Source of the DNA: Bog-756 sp963699105
GTDB taxonomy: Bacteria > Actinomycetota > Acidimicrobiia > Acidimicrobiales > RAAP-2
Direction of reading: 5' to 3'
DNA length: 64,000 nucleotides
Assembly (NCBI GenBank): GCA_963699105.1
Contig: CAVOTI010000001.1
Span: forward strand, 62,001-126,000
Under the pieces are notes generated by a model. It did not search any database, had not been told where the DNA came from, and saw nothing but the letters and a program-made list of their open reading frames with translations. The translations under genes were made by a program, and so were the position numbers. Positions 1 through 8,950 of the stretch are shown piece by piece. Every line of letters begins with the position of its first letter. The first letter of the stretch is position 1.

Positions 1-572
1 CGACCGAACGGCTTCTCCACCACCACCCGGACGAACGAGCCCCCCTCGGCCGGCCGGGTGCAGGCGTGGTCGTCCAGGGCCCCGGCCACCAGTCCGAACA
101 CGCTCGGGATGGTGGCGAGGTAGTAGAGGCGGTTGCCGTCGGTGCCGTCGACTCGGTCGGCCTCGTCCAGGTGCTCCTTCAGCCGGCTGAAGGTGTCGGG
201 GTGGTCGTACTCGCCGGCGACGTACTTGAACCGCTCGATCAGCGCCTTCCACTTGGGGCCGCCCGTCGGGCGTGGCCTCGGCCACCTGGGCCCGGAACTC
301 CTCGTCGGTCCACTCGGTGCGGGCCACGCCGATGAGGGTGAAGCCGTCGTCGAGCACGCCCCGGTCGGCCAGGCGGGCCAGGGCGGGCAGGATCTTGCGC
401 TGCGGTGAGGTCGCCCGAGGCCCCGAAGATGACCATGGCCACCGGGGGGGCCTTGGACAGGACGGGCGGGAGCGAGCGCCGCTTGCCCTCGGCCGGCCAC
501 GTCGGCCGTCGCCATCGGCGTCGTGCCCGGCGCCCATGCGCGTGCTGCGCTCGGTATGGGGTCGGTGCTCAT
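1..572 (-). CDS. zwf: Glucose-6-phosphate 1-dehydrogenase, N-terminal part
   Basis: This is the N-terminal part of glucose-6-phosphate dehydrogenase, which oxidises glucose 6-phosphate to 6-phosphogluconolactone with NAD(P)+ and opens the oxidative pentose phosphate pathway. The nucleotide-binding start VIFGASGDLT is readable near 400-440. Further on, after frame changes, one reads a Zwf-like stretch with YYLATIPSVFG and then VVVEKPFG at the window edge. The ATG at 572 overlaps the gnd stop as ATGA, so the two are translationally coupled. At least two indels interrupt the frame. The C-terminal two thirds lie outside the window. Identity is secure; the exact length is not visible. Confidence 0.85.
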   Translation of the reverse strand, partial: MSTDPIPSAARAWAPGTTPMATADVAGRGQAALAPARPVQGPPGGHGHLRGLGRPHRSARSCPPWPAWPTGACSTTASPSSAWPAPSGPTRSSGPRWPRPRPTGGPKWKALIERFKYVAGEYDHPDTFSRLKEHLDEADRVDGTDGNRLYYLATIPSVFGLVAGALDDHACTRPAEGGSFVRVVVEKPFG

Positions 573-1504
573 TTGGGGGTGAAGGTCTCGCCGCCCTGGG
601 CGCCGTCGGCGGTGGTGAAGGCGTGCCCGCCGAACTGGTTGCGCAGGGCCGACACCAGCCGGAGCCCGAAGGCGTCCTTCTTCTGGGAGGCGAAGCGGGC
701 GAAGAGGGCCGAGGAGATGACCGGCGCCGACACCCCCCGGTCGATGGCCTCCTCGACCGTCCAGCGGCCCTCGCCGGAGTCGACCACCACCGCCTCGATC
801 TGCTCGAAGCCCGACTCGGGCCGCAGGGCCCGCTCGGCCAGGTCGAGGAGCCAGCTGCGCACCACCGAGCCGTAGCGCCAGATGGCCGAGATCTGGTGGA
901 GGTCGAGGTCGAACTCGGGGGCCTCGGACATGATCTCGAACCCTTCGGCGTAGGCCTGCATCAGGCCGTACTCGATGCCGTTGTGGACCATCTTGACGAA
1001 GTGGCCGGCTCCCGGGCGGTCCGACGTGGGCGTAGCCGCCCTCGGGCGCCAGGGCCACGAAGGTCGGCTCGGCCACCGCCACCGCCTCCTTGGTGCCGCC
1101 GACCATCAGGCAGTAGCCCTCCTTCAGGCCCCAGATGCCGCCCGAGGTGCCGGCGTCGACCAGGGCGATACCCGTTGGCGGCCAGCTCGTCGACCAGCGG
1201 GGCGGTCTCCTTGTAGTTGGAGTTGCCGCCGTCGATGATCACATCGCCCGACTCGAACAGCCCGGCCAGGGTGGTGATGGTGGAGTTGGTGGCGTCGCCG
1301 GCCGGCACCATCACCCAGGCCACCCGGGGCGGCTGAGTGCGGCCGCCACCTCCTCGAGGGTGGCCGCCGGCTCGGCGCCGAAGGCGGCCGCCGCGGTCCG
1401 GGCCTCTCGGACAGGTCGAAGGCGACGACCTCGTGCCCGTGCTCGATGAGGCGCTGGGTCATGTTGGCGCCCATCTTGCCCAGGCCGATCATGGCGATCT
1501 TCAT
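569..1504 (-). CDS. gnd: 6-phosphogluconate dehydrogenase, short (about 310 aa) type
   Basis: Oxidative decarboxylation of 6-phosphogluconate to ribulose 5-phosphate. The Rossmann start MKIAMIGLGKMGANM is at the N terminus, DGGNSNYKET and the C-terminal MVHNGIEYGLMQAYAEGF catalytic helix follow in order. At about 311 residues it belongs to the short GntZ/YqeC-like class, shorter than the roughly 470-residue E. coli enzyme; that class is often NAD-dependent, which I infer and cannot see. The frame shifts at least twice (around 1150-1420). It lies between tal (45 nt gap) and zwf (4 nt overlap) in one minus-strand operon. Confidence 0.88.
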
Positions 1505-1549
1505 GCTGTTCTCCTCGGTGTCGGTCGGGGTGGGGGTGGGACACCGATC

Positions 1550-2683
1550 TCACGGCTTCGAACCGGCCGTTGAGGCGCGTTGGCCTTGTCGGTCAGCGAC
1601 TGGACGAGCTCGTCGAACGACTTGGCGAACGAGGCCACCCCTTCGGACTCGAGCATCTCGGCCACGTCCTCCATGTCGATGCCGGCGGCGGCCAGATCGG
1701 TGATGAGCGCCCGGGCCTCCTCGACGCCGGTGTCCACCGTCCGGGCCACCGTGCCGTGGTCGAGGAAGTCGTCGACCGTCCCGTCGGGCATGGTGTTGAC
1801 CGTGTCCGGGCCGATCAGCGTGTCGACGTAGGCCAGGTCGGGGTAGGCGGGGTTCTTGGTCGAGGTGGACGCCCACAGCGGCCGCTGGACCCGGGCCCCC
1901 TTGGCCGCCAGGGCCTCCCACCGGGGCCCGGAGAAGCGCTCGGTGAACAGCTGGTAGGCCAGTCGGGCCTGGGCCACCGCCGCCCGGCCCCGCAGCGCGA
2001 GGAGTGCCTCGGCGTCGGCGGCCGCCGAGGCCGCCGCCTCCAGTCGCCGGTCGACCTCGGTGTCGACCCGGCTGATGAAGAACGAGGCCACGCTGGCCAC
2101 GCGGGAGAGGTCCTCGGTCCCGACGGCCAGCCAGGGCCTCGAGGCCGGTCAGGTAGGCCTCGATGACCTCGCCGTACCGGGTCAGGCTGAAGATGAGGGT
2201 GACGTTGATGCTGCGGCCCTCGCTGATCATCTGCCGGATGGAGGGCACGCACTCGGGGGTGGCGGGGATCTTCACCAGCACGTTGGGCTGGTCGATGCGC
2301 TGGTGGAGGCGCGGGCGGCGGCGATGGTCCCCTCGGTGTCGTGGGCCAGGGACGGGCGCCACCTCCACCGACACGAAGCCGTCGCCCCCGCCGGAGGAGT
2401 CGTAGATCGGGCGCAGGATGGCCAGGGCGGCCTCGATGTCGTCGACCACCAGGTCCCAGTAGGCGTCCTCCACCGACTTGGTCTTGATGAGCTCGCCGAA
2501 CTCGTCGTCGTAGGTGTCCTGTCCGGCGATGGCCTTGGCGAAGATGGTCGGGTTGGAGGTGACCCCCCGGATGCCCTTGTCGACCAGCCCGGCCAGGGTG
2601 CCGTCCTGGAGCCAGTCCCGCCGCAGGTTGTCGAGCCAGGGGCTCTGCCCCTGCTGGTCGTAGAGGTCGTTGAGCGTGGTCAT
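1550..2683 (-). CDS. tal: Transaldolase
   Basis: Transaldolase moves a dihydroxyacetone unit from sedoheptulose 7-phosphate to glyceraldehyde 3-phosphate in the non-oxidative pentose phosphate branch. The N terminus reads MTTLNDLYDQQGQSPWLDN, followed by GIRGVTSNPTIF, then NVLVKIPAT with the Schiff-base lysine, GRSINVTLIFS, and near the C terminus RPLWASTSTKNP. These are the motifs of the actinobacterial Tal class of about 370 residues. Three indels split the gene (near 2120, 2320 and the last codons), so the stop at 1550 is inferred. The start ATG at 2683 overlaps the tkt stop. Confidence 0.9.
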   Translation of the reverse strand: MTTLNDLYDQQGQSPWLDNLRRDWLQDGTLAGLVDKGIRGVTSNPTIFAKAIAGQDTYDDEFGELIKTKSVEDAYWDLVVDDIEAALAILRPIYDSSGGGDGFVSVEVAPVPGPRHRGDHRRRPRLHQRIDQPNVLVKIPATPECVPSIRQMISEGRSINVTLIFSLTRYGEVIEAYLTGLEALAGRRDRGPLPRGQRGLVLHQPGRHRGRPATGGGGLGGRRRRGTPRAAGPGGGGPGPTGLPAVHRALLRAPVGGPGGQGGPGPAAAVGVHLDQEPRLPRPGLRRHADRPGHGQHHARRDGRRLPRPRHGGPDGGHRRRGGPGAHHRSGRRRHRHGGRGRDARVRRGGLVRQVVRRARPVADRQGQRASTAGSKP

Positions 2684-4802
2684 CGGCTGTCCTTTCCCGG
2701 CGTCCGGTCGAGTCGGCCGGAGGCGGTGCGTCGGTGGACGGGTGACGGCCAGGGTGGCTCACCGTCCCGGCGGTCGGCGAGCAGGGCGGTGGCCCGGGTG
2801 GCCACGTGCTCCGGCGTGAACCCGAACTCCTCGAGATTGACCTCGCCCGGGGCGGATGCCCCGAAGTGGTCGATGCAGACGGTGGCGTCGGCGTAGCGCT
2901 CCCAGCCGAAGGAGCTGGCCGCCTCGACGGCCAGCCGGGGAACGCCGGCCGGGAGGACCTGGTCCCGGTACTCGTCGGCCTGGAGGGCGAACAGGTCCCA
3001 CGACGGGAAGGAGACCACCCGGGCCGCGGACGCCGGTCGATGCCAGCAGCTCGGCGGCCGCCAGGCAGACCTGGACCTCGCTGCCGGTCCCGATGAGGAC
3101 CACCTGGGGGTCGCCGTCCTCCGGGTCCGAGCAGCACGTAGGCGCCCCGGGCCACACCGCCCGGCGCCGTTCGACCGTCTCGGCCAGGACCGGGAGCTTC
3201 TGGCGGGACAGGATGAGGGCGGTGGGCCCGTCGCTGTCGACGGCGATCTGCCAGGCCTGCGCCGTCTCGTTGGCGTCGGCCGGGCGGATGACCCGCAGGT
3301 TGGGCATGGCCCGCATGGCGGCCAGCTGCTCGATGGGCTGGTGGGTCGGTCCGTCCTGGCCCAGGCCGACCGAGTCGTGGGTCCACGAGTAGATCACGTG
3401 CACGTCGGACAGGGCGGCCACGCGGACCGCGCCCCGCATGTAGTCGCTGAAGACGAAGAAGGTCCCGCCCACCGGCAGCACGCCGCGGTGGGCGGCCATG
3501 CCGTTCATCACCCCGCCCATGCCGTGCTCGCGGATGCCGAAGTGGATCAGGTCTCCGCCCGGGATGCTCGACCGACTGGGGCTCGGCGTCGGCCATGGCC
3601 ATGCCGGTGTTGCCGGTGAGGTCGGCGCTCCCGGGCATGAGGCCGGGGATGAACGGCGCCGGTGGCGTCGAGGCAGGCCTTGACGGCCTGGCGGGTGGCC
3701 ACGGGACCGTCCTCGGGGGCGAACGGTGGGAAGGTGGGCCTCCCAGCCGGGCAGCCCCCGACCCGCCTGGGCGGCCTCCCACCGGTCCTTGTCGCCCGTC
3801 CCAGGCGTCGAAGCGCTGCCTCCCACTCGGCCCGCCAGGCCTCTCCCCGGGGGACGCAGCGCCGGTAGAGGTCGAGGACGTCGTCGGGCACCCAGAACGT
3901 CTCGTCGGGCGGAAGTCCGAGGAGCTCCTTGGTCAGGCGGATCTCCTCGTGCGGAGAACGGGTCGCCGTGGGCCTTGGCCGTGTCGATGAGGTGGGGTGA
4001 GGGGTAGCCGATGTGGCTGCGCAGGATGATCAGCGAGGGCCGGTCCTCGTCGGCCTTGGCCCGGAGCAGCGCCGCCTCGAGGGCGTCGACGTCGTTGGCC
4101 ACCTCGCCGATGTCGTCGACCGACCAGCCGTAGGCGGCGAACCGTTCGGCCGACGTCGTCGGTGTAGGACAGCTCGGTCGGCCCGTCGATGGTGATGTGG
4201 TTGTCGTCGTAGACGTAGACGAGGCGGCCGAGCTGGAGATGGCCGGCCAACGACGCCGCCTCGTGGGAGATGCCCTCCTCGAAGCACCCGTCGCCGGCGA
4301 TCACGAAGGTGTGGTGGTCGCACACCTCGGGCGAGAAGCGGGTCCGGAGCCAGCCGCTCGGCGATGCCCATCCCCACCCCGTTGGCCACGCCCTGGCCGA
4401 GCGGCCCGGTGGTCACCTCGACGCCCGGGGTGTGGTTGAGCTCGGGATGGCCCGGGTGTCCGGCTGCCCCAGCGGCGGAAGCCGCGCAGGTCGTCCAGGG
4501 TCAGCCCGTAGCCGGTCAGGTAGAGCATCGAGTAGAGCAGGATCGAGGCGTGCCCGTTGGACAGGACGAACCGGTCGCGGTCGGGCCAGTGCGGGCTCGG
4601 CGGGGTCGTGGCGCATGACCCGGGTGAACAGCACGTGGGCCAGCGGCGCCAGCGCCATGGCCGTGCCCGGTGTGCCCGGAGTCGGCCGCCCGGGGGGCGT
4701 CCATGGCCAGGCCCCGGATGACATTGATCGCCAGCTGCTCGAGGTCGCCGCGGTCAGCTGGGTCCGGCGGATGCGAGGCGAGGTGCGGTCATCGTCGGCC
4801 AC
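2680..4802 (-). CDS. tkt: Transketolase
   Basis: Thiamine-diphosphate-dependent transfer of two-carbon ketol units between pentose phosphate pathway sugars. In order one sees HTGTAMALAPLAHVLF at the N terminus, TTGPLGQGVANGVGMG, the ThDP motif FVIAGDGCFEEGISHEAAS, DDNHITIDGPTE, the pyrimidine-domain stretch HFGIREHGMGGVMNGMA, DSVGLGQDGPTHQPIEQL, and a C-terminal domain with LVSFPSWDLFALQ-type sequence. This fits a protein of about 700 residues. Many indels break the frame. GTG at 4802 is the furthest upstream start consistent with the N-terminal sequence. It is the first gene of the tkt-tal-gnd-zwf operon, overlapping tal by 4 nt. Confidence 0.9.
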
Positions 4803-4847
4803 CCTACCGGCCGCGGCTGTCGGACGGGGAAGGCGATGCCGACGGGC

Positions 4848-6002
4848 CTAGCGTTCCCGGAGCAGGGCCACCGAGGCGGCGAACCCGTGCACGAAGTTGT
4901 GGCCGCCGACCGGACCGATCTCGCCGGCGGCGAAGAAGCCGCCCACCGGGACGGAGCCGAGCGCCCTCTGGAGCAGGCGCGGCGTCGTGATGGGCGTCGT
5001 CGAACAGCCGGGTCCCCCGGCCGTTGCAGGTGAAGACCAGGGCCGCTTCGGCCTGCCGGGTCGGCCAGCAGCGTGCGCAGCTCCAGGTGGGCGGTCTCGG
5101 CGTCGCGGACGTGGAAGCGGACGGTGCTGCCCAGGGGGACCTGGTCGTCCACGGCCACGGCACCGGTGGAGCGGTCCACACCGAGCACGCTGCGGACCAG
5201 GTAGTCGCCCGGTCCGGGCTCGGTCGACGTGCTCGTCGATAGGCGGCCGACGAACAGGCCGTTGGACTCGATGCCCGCCACCTCGGCCGGGGACGAGGTG
5301 GGCCCTGATCTGGTCGACCATGCACTCCATGGCCGGGACCCCGGCCACCTCGTAGATGATGTTCCGGTCCGACCCGGGTGACGGTGAGGGGGCTGCCCGT
5401 AGGCCCGGCCACCCTGCGAGACGAGCGGTGTCGACGTCGACACCGGGTCCGAGGAGGACGCCGACGGCACCGGCCGACACCACCTCGCTGGCCGACGACC
5501 AGGCGGCTCCCGCCGGGACCCCGGCCGCCCGAGGCGTTCCCGCCGACCACCGGCAGCCCGGGGTGGGCTCCCAGCCAGGCCAAGAACTCGTCGGCCGGGA
5601 AGGTGAAGGGATCGGCCACCAGCACCAGGGCGCTGGGGTCGAAGGCGGTGTGCTCGGGCCAGCCCGCGGAAGTGCCAGGTGTCGTCGGCCAGCCGGGTGG
5701 CATGGAGGGCCACCGGCGCCAGGGGCCCGACCCGGCCGGCCCACAGGCTGATGGCCGGTGTCTCCTCGACCTCGCGGCCGGTGCCCACCACCGACTCCGC
5801 CGCACAGCCGACGATGGCCAGTGGGTGGAGCACCGCGGCGATGGTGGCGGACGATGTCCTCGAGGGCTCCGGCGTGGGGACGGGTGACCGTCACCACAGC
5901 CAGATCCGGTCGGTCGCCGATGGCCTCGAGCACCGCTCCGGCGACCTCGCCGGTGGCGTGCGAGGCGACCGGGTGCTCGGACAGCGCGCTGGCGAAGGAC
6001 AT
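4848..6002 (-). CDS. FIST N-/C-domain sensory protein
   Basis: FIST proteins are proposed small-ligand sensors of bacterial signal transduction. The start MSFASALSEHPVASHATGEV at 6002 matches the usual beginning of stand-alone FIST proteins (about 380 aa). Then come AIVGCAAESVVGTGREVEE, a region with LPVVGGNAS, and the FIST_C end CNGRGTRLFDD ... VGGFFAAGEIGPVGGHNFVHGF. An upstream start at 6131 is possible but would leave a single base before the divergent gene at 6133, so I prefer 6002. Several indels disturb the middle. No kinase or cyclase domain is attached and the ligand is unknown. Confidence 0.8.
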   Translation of the reverse strand: MSFASALSEHPVASHATGEVAGAVLEAIGDRPDLAVVTVTRPHAGALEDIVRHHRRGAPPTGHRRLCGGVGGGHRPRGRGDTGHQPVGRPGRAPGAGGPPCHPAGRRHLALPRAGPSTPPSTPAPWCWWPIPSPSRPTSSWPGWEPTPGCRWSAGTPRAAGVPAGAAWSSASEVVSAGAVGVLLGPGVDVDTARLAGWPGLRAAPSPSPGSDRNIIYEVAGVPAMECMVDQIRAHLVPGRGGGHRVQRPVRRPPIDEHVDRARTGRLPGPQRARCGPLHRCRGRGRPGPPGQHRPLPRPRRRDRPPGAAHAAGRPGRPKRPWSSPATAGGPGCSTTPITTPRLLQRALGSVPVGGFFAAGEIGPVGGHNFVHGFAASVALLRER

Positions 6003-6120
6003 CCGGGTCAGGCGCCCTCGTGCGGCCGGCTCGGTGGCGGGCCGATTCCGTGGCGGTCCGATTCCGACCGTAGGGCGGTCGATCGTGTCCATCCCACCAG
6101 TATCGACGAGCCCGGCGGGG

Positions 6121-6126
6121 TAGCGT
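6121..6126 (+). promoter_or_regulatory. Leaderless -10 box for the thioesterase gene
   Basis: TAGCGT lies 6 nt before the GTG start at 6133. This matches the actinobacterial TANNNT -10 element placed so that transcription begins at the start codon. There is no Shine-Dalgarno sequence in front of that GTG. Confidence 0.55.
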
Positions 6127-6132
6127 CGCATC

Positions 6133-6545
6133 GTGCCTGATCAGCGGATCCAAGTCCCCCCGAACTGCGAACTGACCCTCGGCATGCGGTGCATCGACAA
6201 GTCCGAGCCGGGGCGCACGGTCTGGGAGATGCGGGCCGACGAGCGGTTCGCCAATCCGGCCGGCATCGTCCAGGGCGGGTTCGTCGGCGCCATGGCCGAC
6301 TCGGCCATGGGCTCGGCCACCATCACCTTCGCCCGGGCCGGCGGACCGGAAGGTGTTCTCGTCCAACGTGGAGATGAAGACCAGCTTCCTGGCGCCGGTC
6401 ACGGGTGGGCGCCGTCCTCGAGTGCACCGCCACGGTGGTGTCCGGGGGGAGCCGGGTGGCGTTCGCCGAGGCCGAGGTGGTGGACGAGCCGGCACGCACG
6501 GTGGCCCGGGCCAGCTCCACCTACCTCTTCACCGACCGGGACTGA
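6133..6545 (+). CDS. PaaI/YdiI-type hotdog-fold thioesterase
   Basis: A small acyl-CoA thioesterase-like protein of about 137 residues. It shows the hotdog signature NPAGIVQGGFVGAMADSAMG, in which the N-x-x-G-x-x-x-G-G loop and the Asp of ADSAMG form the active site of PaaI-like enzymes, followed by VEMKTSFLAPV and the last strands TVVSGGSRVAFAEAEVVDE. Two indels (around 6350 and 6405) break the frame. The GTG start is supported by the leaderless -10 box. It is divergent from the FIST gene. The substrate cannot be read from the sequence. Confidence 0.8.
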
Positions 6546-6715
6546 CGGCGGGCCCGGCAGGACCGCCACCGGGGGACCGGCGGGCTGGTCGGCGCCGCCG
6601 CCCCGAGGCCGGAGCGCGGTTCGCCGGCACCCGCTGGCTAGAGTTGGGCCGGTCACGAGCAGGCGGCGGCGGCGAAGCAGCCGGTGTCGACCCGGCGCGG
6701 AGTCCGAGGAGGACC

Positions 6716-7082
6716 GTGGCCCGAGGTCGAAGCGGAGCAGGCAAGGGACTGGGTGGTCTGAAGTCCAGCGGGAGCGATGCACTCCAACTGGTCATCGACT
6801 ACGTCAAGCAGGAGACGCTGACCCCCCTCAAGGGGCTCGGGCGGTTCATGCTGTTCGGCGTGGCGGGATCGGTGGCCCTGGCCATCGGTCTGGTCATCTT
6901 GTCGGTGGCCTTCCTACGGCTGCTCCAGGGCGAGACCGGTTCGCACGTTCACCGGCAACTGGTCGTGGGCCCCGTACCTGATCTGCGCCGTGGTCGTGGT
7001 GCTCGTGGCCGCCGTCGCCGTCAAGGCGGTGAGCAAGGGCCAGGCCCGCAGCCGGCCCAACCGCGAAAAGGAGAGCCGATGA
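6716..7082 (+). CDS. Phage-holin-family (DUF1469-like) membrane protein
   Basis: A membrane protein of about 120 residues. A charged, Gly-rich N terminus is followed by an amphipathic segment QLVIDYVKQETLTPLKGLG and two hydrophobic helices, MLFGVAGSVALAIGLVILSV and, after one indel near 6935, APYLICAVVVVLVAAVAVKA. This resembles the actinobacterial superfamily-III holin-like proteins, which are cellular membrane proteins of unknown role. GTG at 6716 has the RBS GAGGAGG just upstream. It overlaps the next gene as ATGA. Confidence 0.6.
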
Positions 7083-7293
7083 CCCCGGGAGCCGAACCGA
7101 TCACCCGTGACCAGATCGAGGCCAAGTTCCGCGAGCTGACCGGCGAGGTGTCCGACGAGGTCGAGGACACCCGGTCCCAGGTGCGTGACGGTCGGGTCTG
7201 GCCGTGGCGGTGGCCGTGGTGGCGGTGGTGTTCCTGATCGGTCGGCGGAACGGGCGCCGCAAGTCGGCGATCGTCGAGGTCCGGAGGATCTGA
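7079..7293 (+). CDS. Small single-pass membrane protein
   Basis: About 71 residues. The soluble N terminus ITRDQIEAKFRELTGEVSDE is acidic and predicted helical. After one indel near 7190 there is a single hydrophobic helix VAVAVVAVVFLIGRRNG followed by a basic tail. It is coupled to the holin-like gene by a 4-nt overlap, and I infer a joint membrane role. The N terminus superficially resembles DUF3618 proteins. No catalytic motif is visible. Confidence 0.5.
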
Positions 7294-7297
7294 ACCG

Positions 7298-7509
7298 GTG
7301 GACTCCCTGCTGCGCTACCTCCAGGTCCGGGCGTTCGGACGCGGGCTTCGGCGGCTATCACACGGCCTGGATCGTGGTCGGGGGTGGCCCTGTGGATGCT
7401 CAACCGGGCCCGGCACCAGGACGACGTCGTCTACCGCACCGAGCTCAAGCCCGGTGAGCGCCTGATCGTCAAGACCATCAAGCCGTCCCCTCCGTCAAGC
7501 GGTCACTGA
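7298..7509 (+). CDS. Small conserved membrane-associated protein
   Basis: About 70 residues, GTG start 4 nt after the previous stop. It reads MDSLLRYLQVRAFGRGLR, a hydrophobic segment ending in VALWMLNRAR, then VVYRTELKPGERLIVKTIKP. The last part, a Glu-Leu-Lys-Pro-Gly-Glu turn followed by a beta strand, is typical of short actinobacterial proteins found beside holin-like genes. At least one indel (near 7340) interrupts it. Its function is unknown. Confidence 0.5.
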
Positions 7510-7514
7510 GCGAC

Positions 7515-8334
7515 GTGGGGCCCGGCGGGGATCGCAGCATCCTCGAGCGCCGGCGAGCGGGTGCTGCTGGTCGACGCCAAGGAGCGGCGCTATCTGATCA
7601 CGCTGCGGCCCGGCGCCACCTTCCACACCCATGTGGGCATCGTCGACCACGACGACCTGATCGGGGCCCGGGAGGGCTCGACCGTCCTGGGCAGCACCGG
7701 CCGGCGGTTCCTGGTGGTGCGCCCGACCCTGTCCGACGCGGTGCTGAAGATGCCGCGGGGGGCCCAGGTCATCTACCCGAAGGACCTCGGTGCCATCCTG
7801 ATCGAGGCCGACATCTCCCCCGGGGTGCGGGTGCTGGAGGCCGGCGTCGGCTCGGGGGCCCTGTCGATGGCGCTGCTGCGGGCCGGTGCCGAGGTCGTCG
7901 GCTACGAGCTGCGGGAGGACTTCGCCGACCGGGCCCGGGCCAACGTGGCGGCCATGGTGGGGGAGCGGCCCCCTACCGGGTCGAGCTGCGCGACGTCTAC
8001 GAGGGCATCGTCGAGCGGGGGCTCGACCGGGTCCTGCTCGATCTCCCCGAGCCCTGGCGGGTGCTTGCCCACGCCCGCAGCGGCGATGCGCCCCGGGGGG
8101 ATCCTGTGCGCCTACCTGCCGTCGATCAACCAGACGGCGCAGCTGCGCACGCCATGGAGGAGCTCGGATTCGGGCTGGCCTCCACGCTCGAGGTCCTGCA
8201 CCGCACGTGGCACATCGAGGACCGCTCGGTGCGCCCGGACCACCGGATGGTGGGCCACACCGGGTTCCTCACCACCGCCCGACTGCTGCTGCCCTTCGAC
8301 GACCCCGGACGCCGATCCGTCGGACCGGGGGTAG
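7515..8334 (+). CDS. trmI: tRNA (adenine-58-N1)-methyltransferase TrmI
   Basis: SAM-dependent enzyme forming m1A58 in the T loop of tRNA. The N-terminal beta domain reads GERVLLVDAKERRYLITL. The Rossmann domain has the SAM motif VLEAGVGSGALSMALLRAG, then YELREDFADRARANV and a motif IV-like VLLDLPEPWR. The C-terminal part has GILCAYLPSINQ. In many Actinobacteria trmI lies just upstream of the proteasomal ATPase gene, as here. GTG at 7515 is chosen because the upstream residues RSILE join the domain after correcting one indel. Further indels lie near 7970, 8090 and 8300; correcting the last gives the stop at 8334. Confidence 0.88.
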
Positions 8335-8410
8335 GCCGACCGGCCCGACCGGTCCCGTTGCACGCCTGCTGCTCGAGGGGGCTCCCTACTCGAGGGGCTC
8401 TGCTCGACGC

Positions 8411-8647
8411 CTAGCTCTGCTCGATGAAGATGCACTCGCCGGGGCACTCCTCGGACGCCTCGACGACGGCATCCTCGAGGTCGCCGGGCACGGCGGCCAT
8501 GCCGGCGGAGCCACCGGGCTCGCTCTTCACGTCCGAGCCCTCCTTGACATAGGCCAGCCCGTCGTCGAGCAACGTGAACACAGCGGGCGCGATCTCCTCG
8601 CAGAGGCCGTCTCCCGTGCAGAGATCCTGGTCGATCCAGACCTTCAT
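8411..8647 (-). CDS. 3Fe-4S ferredoxin
   Basis: A 78-residue acidic electron carrier. The cluster ligands are visible in LCTGDGLCEEIAP (C-x5-C) and ECPGECIF (C-x3-C), with three of these cysteines expected to bind a 3Fe-4S cluster as in the small ferredoxins that serve actinobacterial cytochromes P450. The frame is intact. ATG at 8647 is preceded by TAGGAG at a long spacing. It is convergent with trmI and divergent from arc. No P450 or reductase is adjacent, so the partner is unknown. Confidence 0.85.
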   Translation of the reverse strand: MKVWIDQDLCTGDGLCEEIAPAVFTLLDDGLAYVKEGSDVKSEPGGSAGMAAVPGDLEDAVVEASEECPGECIFIEQS

Positions 8648-8803
8648 CAGTTACGTCACTCCTACGTCTCTTTCGGTGGACCGGCGTGGCCCACCGGTCG
8701 TCCGGACTCTGTTCGGGCACCGGCTCCCGTCCCATGACCTCCGGCCACGCGGCCGGGGACGGACATCCGGCCCACCATCGTATCCGGAAGTGCGCGCACA
8801 ATG

Positions 8804-8820
8804 TCTGACGGTCCGTCAGA
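8804..8820. promoter_or_regulatory. 17-bp perfect palindrome, TetR-type operator candidate
   Basis: TCTGACGG, one T, then CCGTCAGA: two perfect 8-bp arms around one base. It sits in the divergent region between the ferredoxin gene (start 8647) and arc (start 8951). The TGACGG/CCGTCA half-sites resemble operators of actinobacterial TetR-family regulators. No regulator gene is adjacent, so which gene it controls is open. Confidence 0.5.
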
Positions 8821-8950
8821 CCGGATCCGGACGGCCCGCTGAGCGGCGCCATCCGGGCCGGGACGGCGGCCGGGTGGTGCCCCCGAGCGTGCGTGTGGTC
8901 CCTGGGGTGCCGGTGTAGGGTCGGCCCATAGGCTGAGCCGAACGAGCGAG

